Program-made: the position numbers and the translations under genes | Shown here: piece by piece, positions 1 to 11,600 of the stretch | How the letters are laid out: the number at the start of each line of letters is the position of its first letter | How positions within the stretch are numbered: the first letter of the stretch is position 1 | The notes under the pieces: model-generated | Database searches by the model: none | What the model was told of the DNA's origin: nothing | The model's input: the letters and a program-made list of their open reading frames with translations, nothing else | Source of the DNA: Serilophus lunatus | Lineage: Eukaryota; Chordata; Aves; Passeriformes; Eurylaimidae | Assembly (NCBI GenBank): GCA_013399895.1 | Contig: VXBA01003489.1 | Span: forward strand, 899,381 to 963,380 | Direction of reading: 5' to 3' | Length of the DNA: 64,000 nt

Positions 1-73
1 TGCAGCAGAAATTGGGCTGGAGTCACCAAACTTCAAAACTTGGTGACATTTAACTGAGTTTAGTAAAAATAAA

Positions 74-74
74 A

Positions 75-110
<36 letters not shown>
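74..110. repeat. (TA)n/(TATG)n microsatellite
   Basis: A short TA run passes directly into about seven and a half perfect copies of TATG, from position 81 to 110. It is uninterrupted, so length variation between individuals is likely. Nothing else is seen around it. Confidence 0.95.
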
Positions 111-112
<2 letters not shown>

Positions 113-1711
113 AGAAGTAACAAACCCAAATACCTTAATATTTCCAGTTCCAAATAGCTAAAAAGACAATCCTTGAAACCATTTTAAAATGCCCCTGAAA
201 ACATTCAAGGAACTGTGAACTCTTCAGTTAAGAGAGTTTAAAAATTCCTCGTTTTTTGGATTTCCTTAGTTCGCATAGATTTTATTCTGTATTTATCTAA
301 AAGGAAACAGGGGTTTCTGTAAGAAGACACAAGCCAATATTTCTGTGTCAACAGCAAAGGCTAAGTCTAATTATGAGAGAAATTTGAGTGATTTCCATAT
401 GTTAATGGCAAATCCTTGCTTTTTGCAATATTGCAAAGCTGATGGAGAAAATGAACTGACATAATCCAATTTCTTATGAGGAGCTGTCTTATAATTTTAC
501 AAAAACAACATTTCCTAATCTGTTAAGTCACTGATATGATAAAAATTTTGTTTAATATGATAAAACTTCATTTTGGATTAAAGTCTCCCCTACCAAATGA
601 GGAATTCTAGTCTCACTCTCCAGAAGCCTCATGATTTGAATGACTTTAAGTAAAACAAGATGTGCAGAATGATGTTACAGCCATTTCATTGGTGTTATCT
701 GTCAGTTATCCCCTCAAACAGGGAATGTGATCAGGGAATGTGCTCAGCTAGGGAGAAAGGCACGAGGTAAGGCTGGGATGATGAGGATGGAAAGGTGGAA
801 CACAGGGCTGGGAGAACATCTCTGGACAGCCCTTGACCTTCAGCTCAACTTCCTCAGTGAGCTGCCATCAGGTGCCTTAAAAAGAATTAATTGTCCCGTG
901 TGGATTTAAAGACAAGCAGAACATAATGGAGCTGAGCTTTCCTTGAAATGTGGAAACTTTTTATAACCAGAAACCAGTGCAATAATGTCAAATATTAAGA
1001 GGGAGTTTGTGCTGGGATTTTCCACACCTGACAAATGGGATGTGTGATAGGACATGAGTTTGCTGTGGGGATATTGCCAGCTTTTTTCTAGTGTAGATAT
1101 AGGAATTCATTTCCTTCAGATCCATAGTCTTTTATTTCCACATTTGCTCTTTGACAAGGAGCTGGCACTGGATGCTTTGGAAAGAAGTAGATGCCTGCAA
1201 CGTGCCAATTTGGGATGTTAGGCACTCCATCTTCATTCATAATCATTAAAGAGGTGGCTCTGAACCCATATGCAGGAGGTTTTGTGTCTCTTGTACATTT
1301 TCTAGCTAAATATGCTCTAAATATACTCCTGTTATTTTATTAAAGTACAAAAAGATAAAATAGTATCATTATATTCTGGATGCTTCTGCTAACCTTGTCA
1401 GTGACTGGCTTCAGAATCCAGCTCCACTTTTTGCATCAATTAATTTCACTGACTAATCAGGCACTACATGAAAACAGATCCTTTTTATCCACTTGGGTCA
1501 TGTCACTGTTCAATGATCCCTCATTTGTACAGTCTGAGATGATGAGAACATTCATTATTGGATAAAACGCTCCTACTTTTTTTGTATCCAAAGTGAACAG
1601 CCTTGCTTTTGCAGGTTTGCTAATTCCTAATCCCATCATGCCAAAATTGTTTCCATAACTAAACCAGAAACACCAGCAAATCGTCAGCAAACCTTCCTTC
1701 CAAGCAGCACC
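111..1711. other. A+T-rich single-copy DNA, no gene seen
   Basis: The stretch has no recognisable repeat and no convincing exon. The longest frames are about 60 codons and carry no known motif. It reads as ordinary intergenic or intronic DNA. Confidence 0.6.
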
Positions 1712-1785
1712 AAAACAATAATAATTAAAGTCATAACAATCATTACCATAACAATAATAACCATAACAACAATAACAATCATAAC
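1712..1785. repeat. Decayed (ATA/ACA)n trinucleotide-like repeat
   Basis: Loose repetition of ATAACA, ATAATA and ATAACC units directly upstream of the homopurine tract. The units are degenerate, so this is an old, interrupted simple repeat. The change from pyrimidine-containing units to pure purine at about 1787 is sharp. Confidence 0.8.
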
Positions 1786-1786
1786 C

Positions 1787-2039
1787 AGAAGAAGAAGAAG
1801 ATACAGAAGAGAAAAACACAGAAGAAGAAGAAGAAGAGGAAGGAGAAGAAGAAGAAGAGGAAGAAGGAGAAGGAGAAGAAAAAGAAGAAGAAAAAGAAGA
1901 AGAAAAAGAAGGAAAAAAGAAGGAAAAAAGAAGAAGAAGAGGACACAGAAGAAGAAGAAGAGGAAGAAGGTGAAGGAGAAAAAGAAAAAGAAGAAAAAGA
2001 AGAAGAAAAAGGAGAAGAAAAAGAAGAAAGAAGAAGAAA
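1787..2039 (+). repeat. Homopurine (GAA/GAAA/GGA)n tract
   Basis: About 250 bp is almost purely A and G on the + strand. The run 1820-1943 is 124 uninterrupted purines and 1972-2039 is another 68. The phrase ACACAGAAGAAGAAGAAG occurs near 1817 and again near 1944, so part of the tract looks duplicated with a period of about 127 bp. Mirror-symmetric purine tracts of this kind can form triplex (H-) DNA; that is known of the class, not shown here. A lysine/glutamate-rich reading frame over the tract is a by-product of the repeat. Confidence 0.95.
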
Positions 2040-2045
2040 CCTCAG

Positions 2046-2597
2046 GCAGGCTAAAGGAGAGCTTTACTCTGACACAGGGGACAAGAATCCACCCCTACTC
2101 CAAGCATGAGCAGCTGGGAGTTGTCCAACCCTTTGGCCTCTCTTCCACAGCTGGTGCCAGGGCTGAGCTCTTGCTGTACCAACCCAGAGGACCAAAGCAA
2201 AAGGGAAGGTTTCTCCAAACTCCAAGCTGGGAAAGGCAGATGCCACAAAGCTGTGCCTAGGACATATTTCTTGTAGGTATCAGTCAAATAAGGCTGATGA
2301 GAGTTGTGAAGGTTATGTTAGATTAGGAAGATGAGATGGGAGATAGTCACTCTGTCAGATAAATAAGTCATGATTCCTCCAAGAGAAAGGAGTCTAAGAA
2401 TAACTCAACCTAGAGCTTAGAAACAGAAATGCTAATGAGTTTAAATCAAAGCTCATTTGCATGTGAAAATGCAAACTCTTTAAGGGATGGCTTTGGCGGC
2501 TGTACAACAACGCCCTGGAGGCCCTGGGGATGTTTGGGGTCAGTGGAGATGCTGAAGGCTGTTTGCCCAGAGAGGAGACACGGCAGCAATGGGGCAA
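2046..2597. other. Unique DNA between purine tract and CR1
   Basis: No repeat or exon is recognised. An octamer-type POU motif (ATTTGCAT) lies at 2455-2462. Frames on both strands stay below 110 codons and are not family members I know. Confidence 0.5.
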
Positions 2598-2745
2598 AAT
2601 CACGGAATCATTAAGGTTGGAAAAGATCACCAAGCCCAACTTTTGACCAAATCCCACCAAGCCACTAAACCACATCACCAAGTGCCACCTCTGCCACTTG
2701 CAGGGATGGCGATTCCACCACTGCATCCTCAGACTGGACCAGTGC
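2598..2745 (-). mobile_element. CR1 LINE 3' fragment (old)
   Basis: Read on the minus strand this is a CR1 3' end. On the + strand the tail ('AATCACGGAATCATTAAGG') comes first, then the GGTTGGAAAAGATCACCAAG box, the 'CACTAAACCACAT..CCAAGTGCCAC' segment and the 'CAGGGATGGCGATTCCACCA' segment. It is 5'-truncated, as is usual for CR1, and visibly diverged. It belongs to the older type with a long spacer between the TTCCAACC box and the G/C hairpin. Confidence 0.9.
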
Positions 2746-2847
2746 CATTGCTTCCCTTGGACTGGGCATCCAGTGCCTCTTCCTGTATTTATTCACACAA
2801 TTCTGGTCTCTGCCACTTGTTTACCCTTGGATTGTGCCTTCCCACCT

Positions 2848-3095
2848 TGATATGCATTTTTAATTAGGTGCACTCCAGCTCTTTCCTTGCTGCTCACACT
2901 TTAATTCGGGAAGCACAGTTTTCATTAGCTCTGCAAATATCCACTGTTCTTTGCAAAGTCAAATCTATTACTTGCAAAATAACCTTGCTTAGCCCTGGTT
3001 ATCAGTTATCCCAATAATACTGTGCTCTCTAATTAGTCCAGCTGTTAACTGTTCAAATTCACAGGGCTTAGCTGCATTAGGTAGCTCTGCCTTGA
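2848..3095. promoter_or_regulatory. Homeodomain-motif-rich block, possible conserved element
   Basis: The block holds TTTTAATTAGG (2858-2868), the palindromic CTAATTAG (3029-3036) and several TTATC/GATA-like words in about 250 bp with no repeat. Clusters like this are common in conserved vertebrate enhancers. Motif density is the only evidence, so this is a weak call. Confidence 0.25.
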
Positions 3096-6000
3096 CATGA
3101 TCAATGCTGTCACTTGGCAGATATTTCCTTGCAGAGAAAAGTGGCTTTTCCAAGCTCCTGGAAAAGGTACAGGTTTGGGGTTATATTTCAGAATTTTCTT
3201 TCACAGTTTGCACTTTCCCTCATAATCCCACTGTAATGTACTGCCTGTTCCTAATGCCTCTAAACCTGCCACCTAGAACTGAGGATTTCCCTGGCTTTGG
3301 TATCTCCTCAGAGCTACTCACTTCCAATGAAAACCACAAGTGCCATAATCTTCCCTGCCAGTCCTGGGCCACGTTCAGCTGGTGCTGAGGGATTCAGGTG
3401 CCTCCTTTTCCTGCCAGGGGTTTCCTTGCTCCTGACTGCCTGTAACGACCAGAGACTTGTCGGTGTATTGTTGGGATCAGGGGGTTTGTGCTTTCTGACC
3501 CCAAGAGCCTGACAAGGGCAGAACAAGCACATGGATCCATTTTCTGCTGGAAACCTGGGATACCCCTGAGGAAGGACCCAGTTCGTGTCTTTCAGGGGCT
3601 TATTTACCATTTTATATTTTAAAGAGCATTCTCAGAAATCAGTCTTGTGTGTTAAATTCCCCACCCCGAGCAACAAAAAGCACTACAGCCTTTCTTATTG
3701 TCATTGCACAAATCTCACAGCCTGTTTTAAATCAGACACTTTTAGGAAACTACTGATTTTTGCCAGATTGATCCAGGGAAAACAAACTGAGGGGGAAAAC
3801 CCCAAAACAGTAAAACACCAGGTATGCCCATGCTCCCTGCAATAAATGCTGAACTGTTTAAATGCATTTTCATTTCATTGGAAGATGTTTAAGCAAGTTT
3901 CCAGTAGAAAAGGGCTTTTCACTTTGGATTTGAATGGAACATTCTGTTCAACCCAGAGAGAAAACTTAATTATTATTTTTAAGTCTGGCAAAAGCTTAGA
4001 CAAACTGTCATGTCATTGACTGAGCCTGGGTTTTGCTCTCAATTGGTTAATTCTCATCCTTTTTCTATCCTCATATGATGCCACAGATTGGGAACAGACC
4101 CACTGGTCTGAGCAGAACCTGTTCACTAAATAAAGTGCCACTCTGTGAACATATGCTCAGCATTTGTTCCCAAATAAGTGAACTCTCCCAAATGAAGGCA
4201 CAGACAGCTCCTGCTTTTGCTTCCAGAAGAACAGGGTGCACTGGGAACCCTGTGCAGAGCCAGGATGAGGGGAAAGGTGAGTGAGTGCTCAGGGAGAACT
4301 CAACATTCACGAGCTTCTCACAAGAATGAACTGGTGGAACAGTTAACCCACAATTGAGAGCAAATTCTCTGCAGGCAGAAGAAGTTTGGTTACACTCAGG
4401 ATGTGTCATCACCCTCTTTAAACTTGTTTGAAACAATCCTGGAGCATAAAATGATGTTTTTGCACATTTCCCCATTGGAGTTTTTCCAGATGATGCTCAA
4501 CAGTACTGAAGACACAGGTTTGCCTTGCCTTTGATGTAGCCAGGGAGTCTGAGATTATTTGAAAAATGGATCTGATTTGAATTTAATCATTAAGGACAAA
4601 TCCAGCAGCATCTCCTGAGGAAGGGAGGTTTCAGCCAGACCTGTGGTGTGGACCAGCAGGTCACCATTCTCTGATCAAATCCTCTCCAAAGCCTGAGGGT
4701 CCATTGGGAGTATTCAGGGCACATTATTAACCATTTTTTTTCTTTTTTAAGATTATCATGTTCTTCATAGCAGTACCTACCTCTTTTAACTTTGATTTCC
4801 TGTGACAAGCAAGAAAGGATGAAAGTTACTGCTGTAACTTAAATAAATACCCCAAAGCTTCAATACTCACAAGAGACTATGCAGGTCATGGGGAATTCCT
4901 CCAATTAGGGAGAAACCAGGGAAAAGCTTTTTTTCCAGGCCTTTCAGGTAAAGCAGGGAGATTTCAGAGGTCAGCATTTTAGGTGAGTTAGACAAATCCA
5001 CATCAGAATTTGGGCCAGATCAAGGCTCTGCAGGAGCAGAAATATTTGAAATTTTCAGGAAAGAGATGCAGAAGTGCTCTGGAGAGAGCTGGATAGAAAG
5101 GTGTCAGATAATAAAGGTCTTCAGCCCAAACCATGTCAATGATTTGTGTCTCCAGTCACTAATTGTCCTTCAGGCATTACTGGAACAACCTCCCTGCTCT
5201 TGGGATTTAATCCAGCTCTGATAACTCTTCCTGAGGCATCACTGTAGGAGGCAGAGTCCATCTGGAATAGTTTTTTCCCTGCTGCCATGCCCAGGGCTCC
5301 TGCCACCCCAAGATCTGAGGAGTTTCTGAGACACAGACCCAAAGCTGCCCCCAAAGTACTAAGCATCCATGGTGATGAACCCTGGGAGAACATTCCCTTA
5401 CTGAAATCAGGCTCCCTGGTGGCAAAATTCCAGCACTTTCCAAACTGGTATCTGGGGCTGGAGTGAGGAAGGTTTGGAGCAGCAGGTTTTGGGACTGGTG
5501 TTGGATACACCTCACCTGGAGACACCAGGCAGGGTGAGGAGCTGTGCACAACCAGCAAACAGCTCAAAGCAGGGAGTGCAGAGATTTTGTTTTCAAGATA
5601 TATCTTTGCTCTTCAGATACACCCACACAGAAGCAAAATGCCAGCAGGGACAGGTTGTATTTCTCTTTTCTCTAAGATAGATTCTCCTGCAGTCCCTGTT
5701 AGCCAAGAGCCTGAGCACCTCCTAAATCTGTCATTTATTAAATTGATATTATGGGGTATGGATGTACCAAGGGATTGAAGAGCACAAACAAGTCTGCACA
5801 GGGGGTCTGCAGTCCACAGAGCAGGGAATTGGGCCTTCATTTTCTTCATCTCCTGACTATCTGAAAATGCTTCTCTCTGTGTTTTCATCCTTCTCCCAAG
5901 ATCACATCAGCGTCTGCAAAAGCACAAATGCTTCAATTTCTTCCTACTGTTTTCTCTGAAAACTTCAAATTTTAGCCATGAGCTTCACAAATGTGAATTT

Positions 6001-8620
6001 ATTTGCTCGAAAGGGGCGAGGTGATGGGCTTCTTTTTTTATGTACCCTGTGACCATGAAAGCAAAGCATTTTTCTTTGCCATTAATTTATCACATTATTA
6101 CCCAGAAACACACCACTGTTTCATTAAAGATGAAACCTAGGAAAAGGTCAATTTAAATGTCTTTGTAGCCCCCTCCCAAGGTACAACATACCCATGGAAT
6201 AATGTGATAATGCCTTTACACTTCACCAGTGTCCAAGATTTGGTACTTTATGGGATGTACTGTAGAAATAGAGCTTTTTCCTCAGAAAGCATCTTATTTA
6301 TGATGCTCTTTGCATAAGGAAATAGTGAGGGCAAGGGTTAGGAAGGGCAGTTTATCTGTGCTGCCCCAGGGAGAGTGTCAGCCTGAGCAGTGCAAGCACA
6401 AAGCTTTGGAAACACATCCCCAGCCAGCCCTGTGCTCATTAGTAAAACAAAGGAATCATTTCCAAAGGTGTTATAAATATCCACTGTTCCACAAAGCCTT
6501 CCCTCTCTTCCAACCTCTGTAATATGGCACTTTGTCAGTCACTTGCAGAATAAACCTGAGAGTATCGTTGTATAAAAGCTGTTTGTGTTTCCTCCAGACA
6601 ACTCAGGAGATAAGGCTTGTGCCCACAGAACCACATCAGCCTAATCCATTTATTCTTCTCTTATGAGAACACAAATCCTTGGACACACTTTCAGACATTT
6701 AGAGCAGCAGTGGGAATAAACAGATGTGCAGCATTGGTACAACAACAAGTGCTGAGGGGATGGGTGAATAAAGAGAAAGATGCAGGAGATGGATGAAGGA
6801 GGAAAAGCCAAGGGGCCCTGAGCATCCCAGCTCTGGCAGTGCAAGGTTTTATTGCTGGTGGCAGTGTTGGTAAGACTCTATTTGAATCTAAAACGTGGTG
6901 CTCAGTGTTGATCTGACAACCCTTTATGTAAATACTTAAGAAAATATTTGAGGGCAAACCCCACTTCAATCCCCAGAGTCCCTAAGCCTGAAAGGAACTT
7001 GCCATGAGGCTTCTTCTTGTCTGGATAATTTTGTTTTCACTCCACTAAAGGCAGAACTATTAACCAGACATGAGATCTTTATTGTTTCTGTGTTAGTGCT
7101 GGAGGAAAGGATCCTACACCAAATGCTTTTTAAGAGGTTCCCATGCTGCTGTGTAGGGCTTTATTTTATTCATTTAGTTGTTGTTCTTGTTGTTTGTTGT
7201 TTTATTTTAATGTAGACTTTGCAGAACATGTTTCTGCAGCTACAGATCTACTTTTCTCTTGTGTAATTGAATTATTAACCTGCTCCAGGGCCAGCAGAAT
7301 GGCTTATTTCTGTTACAGTACAGCCCAAATCCTGGTATTATTCACATTGAGAAGCACCATGCCCAGCATGAGGCCTCACTGAAGGATCTACCTGCAAAGT
7401 GTGCTGCTGCTGGGAATTAAATTAGTGCTCCCTAATAAATGGAATCACAGCACAGGCTGCAGAAAATCAAAAGGGGTAATACAAGTCTGGACAGATGTAA
7501 AAAATCCAGGTGCACTGGGTTGCAAATGACCTCAAGCTTTGCTTATCCATTAAGAGTAAATTCAAAAGAAAACAAGACACCAAAAATCAGCTTTTAGAAA
7601 ACCTCTAATCATTCCTGTGCATTAATGGAATGTCTTTTCTGTTTCAAATCCCTACCACAAATTTTTTGCAACCCAGAATTAAACTGTTCACTTGCTAAAA
7701 CTGAACATTTCAGTTCCCAGCACTGAAATCTATTGAAACTTTCTGTGTGTTTTAATAGAAGATTTCCTGTAATGCACCTTCCTCTGCACAGCTTTTCATT
7801 GGGCATGATGTTATATCCTGATTCCTTATAAATCCATGGGTTTCTTTATGCTCTGTTTCTTAGCAAAGAAAGAAAATTTAAGGTCTGGTCTCTGCAGCCT
7901 TTCCTCCACAAATGAAAAAGGAATAGTTCTGAAATAAATAACAGATGTCAGTTCCTGTCACTGTGTTCCTTTGAGATGGGAAATGTAGTGCTACCCAGAG
8001 AGTTTACAAGTCATATGAGCTAAAGGGCAATTAAACATGAGCTCTGCTAATCAGGTGTCGTTAGTAATAAAGCAATGAAGGAACTGAAGAAAATATGGAA
8101 ATCAAATCCCATTTTGTGGAATCATCTGAAGCTCCCTAAGACCAGAGATCTCATTGACATAATTTTGTCCCGTGCAAAGTAAATATCTGCACACAATTAA
8201 ACAGTAGCACTGCATGGTGCAGGTAAAGCTTTTTCTGGGCCCATTTCAGGGAAATAGTGGAATTTTTTTGCCCCTGACTCGATTGCTGCAGTTTCCCTGG
8301 TGGTCCTTGGAAGCAAACAGATTCCTCCAGTGAAATATCCACTCTACCCAAGTGTCTGTATTTCAGGAAAGAAAATCTTTGGAGGCTTTTAATTCTTTCC
8401 TGCAGCTCTAACTTTGGCACTAATAATATTCAGAGTGGAGTGGGCCCAGTTTCCACACTGGACTGGGAATAGGAGCTGTATTTGAGTCAAGTTACCTGAT
8501 GCACCTTTAAGGGACATTCAGCCACTACCATGACCCTGATAGAAAAAAAAACAACTGACTGGATTTTCCTGACAATTCTTACCCTGGAAAATGTTGATAT
8601 GTCACAAATCCTGTCAACAT
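3096..8620. other. Unique noncoding DNA without recognised repeats
   Basis: About 5.5 kb contains no CR1 and no exon that I can name. A near-perfect 23-bp palindrome lies at 4147-4169 (one mismatch, C at the centre). A weak micro-exon-like arrangement lies at about 4227-4276 (pyrimidine tract with CAG, then AAAG|GTGAGT), too short to call. Locally GC-rich spots give overlapping frames on both strands, up to 143 codons at 5136-5567, with no familiar motif. Confidence 0.5.
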
Positions 8621-8654
8621 TACCATTATTATTACTGTTATTACCATTACTAAT
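8621..8654. repeat. Degenerate (ATT/ACC)n simple repeat
   Basis: Short run of ATT, ACC and GTT triplets (TACCATTATTATTACTGTTA and on). It resembles the degenerate triplet repeat at 1712-1785 read on the other strand, but is too short and diverged to claim common origin. Confidence 0.6.
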
Positions 8655-11600
8655 ATAACACATAGTATTAATTGGTTTTGCTTGGGATGGAGCTTTATTA
8701 TATCCCAAAGAGGAGAGACATTGTTTTCATTTAAAATTTTCCTGAATTTAATTTTCTGAATGTAAAACCTCTTGTCTGTTGTGGTCTGTCCCTATGACTT
8801 GGAGCAGACAGACAGGCAGGGTTTTCCTGCCTAAGGAGGAAGATTCTGGGATGGATATCTCCTTCTGGAAGGGCCACAGCACCTGCTTTGTGGTGGGGAA
8901 TGTAACATTAAAGCTTTGAAGTGCTACATAATTCAATCCAAGAATTTAAGTGTTCTGAAATTCTCCTTGATGTCCTCGGAAAGAATTTTGATATATGGAA
9001 GGAATTCTTACATACAAAACCTGCCCAATGACTTTCATAGAGTTTTAAGATTTTGGAAGTCTTGCTCTACCTTAAAAATAATTACAGCATTCCATGTATC
9101 CTGCTGTATTCCCTCTCCATTCAGCTTAGGTACAGACATGGAAGGAGCAATTAAAGCAAGCTGAGAGGAAGAGCAACGTGGGCCCTGTGTGTGGGATGGT
9201 TTCCAGGTGGGATAGCTTTCATAAGTGCCTTAAAAAACATTCTGCCACATGGTTCTTTAGAGGCCTCCCCACAGAAACAGCTCAATTATTCATTCAGAGC
9301 AGAAACTGTTTTATTACATGTCTTGTAGCTGGAATGGTTAGACTGAAATGCGGGACACTCTGCTCTCAACAAGGTTCTGGTATTTGCATTTGTACTTGCA
9401 CTTGTCCTGCAGAGCAGTAAAAGAGTTGCCAACACCAGCTGGGAGATAGGAATATCATTAGCACATATTTTGTTTTGTATCTTCAAGGTTAGTACAAATC
9501 ACAGAACCTCTGCAGCTGAAAGAGAGGGGGGGAAAAAAAGGCACATCTCTGGAATTAAACTCAGTTTTCAAATGAGTTGGACAAGTTTTAAGACATGGTG
9601 GAACATTCACCTTTGGCCAAGGGGAAGAGCAGGGTTGTGTGGCACCCTCTTGCTCAGAGAGTTCTCATCCTTGCTTGAAAACTGCTTTTTCTGCCCCAAA
9701 TTATGTATTTTCCACTCTCAGGTTGTTTATCTGCTGTGGGCAGTCAGTGGTTCACTCCTGGTGTCCCTCTGTCACCTCTCTCCACCCAGGGGGTGGGTGC
9801 TCCTGGCCAGTGTGGATGCCCCTCCACACACTGTGTGAGTTGTATGCAGCTTTTTTGTGGATATTCACCTGAGAGCTGGGGGATTTAGAACTGCTTTGGG
9901 TTTCAAAAAATATGTTAAAAATTCAGCATTTTTTCTAGGTGGAGAAAAGTGAAGTTTCCCTCTTTGTATCCAGCACGAAGCTGTAGGAGTTCAAATGAAC
10001 CTTGTGCCAGGGAGGTGCAGGGCTGGCCTGGGGGCTCTGTGCTACCTCTGCATCAGCAGTGAATGATTCTCAAAGATTTTCCTTGAACTAACATTGACTT
10101 AATTGTGTAACACATTATATATTACCATATGTACACATTACCAAGGCTCTTGATTATTTGCTAATTTGAATTCCTCCAGCAGGTCTCCAAAGGGCACTAA
10201 TTCAGGATCAGTGGAAAAATGAAAGTTACTCAGCACCACGATGCTTTCCTGGAACTGTTGAACTGGGCCCAATCTCTCCCCATCTCCCCATAACTGTGTA
10301 TTTCCCCAAAGTGGAGAATTCCTTGTTAATCGTGGGCAGTGTTTACACAGTCAGTGAGCATGATGTCAAATTGTTCTGCTCTCTTTTAAATTGGATTAGT
10401 TTATGATTCCTCCCAAAGCCACTACATTTGGCCAAGCTTGTTTGTTGACACTCCAGAGACGACCAAACCAGCAAATGAATCATCTCAGCAGGCACAGAAA
10501 CTAATTTTGTCAGTCCGTGAGCTGTGGAATCTCCTCCAAAAAGGCTGAATTCTTCATCCCAAAGGGCAGGACCTGGAGAACATGGGGGGATAACACCACA
10601 GAGAGCCACACCCTCGCTGGCACAGAGCTCCTGGAGCAGGTGTAGCTTTGCTGCTGAGATACATCCCAGTCTAGAATTCCAAGAAAAGGGTTGTTCCAGC
10701 TCTCAGACAGCACAACATCTGCCTTCTCCCATGTTTAAGGGCTGGAGAAATAGAGGAAATACACAACACAGAGTTACCAGTGGCATGACTCCTCTCCCTT
10801 CACGCCACCCCAAACCGAGGATTCAGAAGATTTAAGAAGCTGTGCCTGTCCTGCTCCATTATTCTGGTTTCTTCTCCAAGGTTTGCAGTGAGGATCAAAA
10901 GTTTCAGAAGCTCTTTATGCTACCAAAAGAACTAACAAAGAGATGCAAGTCCCAGCCCAGGTTTTCTGCTCCATCTGCTCCGATCCTTGCTGGTGGAATC
11001 TCACAGCACGGGAGTGTTGCCTGGAGCTCGGCAGCTGTGGGTCTCCATGATTTGTGAACAGTTTTCCTACCTGATCCACCAGAAATTACCTTCCACTCAC
11101 TGATCTGCTATTGAGGAGACCAGCAGGGTGTCAGTGTATATAATTCAGGCTGCAATTGTATTAGGAAAAGAGATGTCCCTCGTTCTGCACAGAAACTCCG
11201 GAACAACAGGATTTTTTTTTGCACACCTGCAACACGAAATAACAGCAAATTAACACAGTTCACTCCTGAGATCCTTGAAGCTCCATGAATTTTTTCAAAG
11301 TGAGTGGCCTGAGGTTTTAATTTCTAATCTAATCCAAACTCAGATAAAGTGCAGCTTCATGATTTCACGCCCAGCATGAGAGCACTGCAGTCAGCACGGC
11401 CAGCACCACACATTTAATGAATATGCTAATGGTAAATTCGGGGTAGGAAAGGAAAATGGGAAATTTCTGGCTGAAACCAACTTGGAATTGAGATGCCCTG
11501 TTCTCTGGTGGTGCTAACACACAGCTCTCCTGCTTCCATTCCAAGTCTGGGTCAATCTTCTCCTGAGAGGAATCATCGTAATGAAATAAAACAAGTGTGA

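Noticed and set aside
1970..2260. Lysine/glutamate-rich open frame over the purine tract
   Set aside because: It is a translation of the GAA/AAAG simple repeat running into unrelated sequence, with no splice or coding signature.
4227..4276. Possible 50-nt exon (CTTTTGCTTCCAG acceptor, AAAG|GTGAGT donor)
   Set aside because: Too short, with no second line of evidence. Such pairings are expected by chance in this length of DNA.
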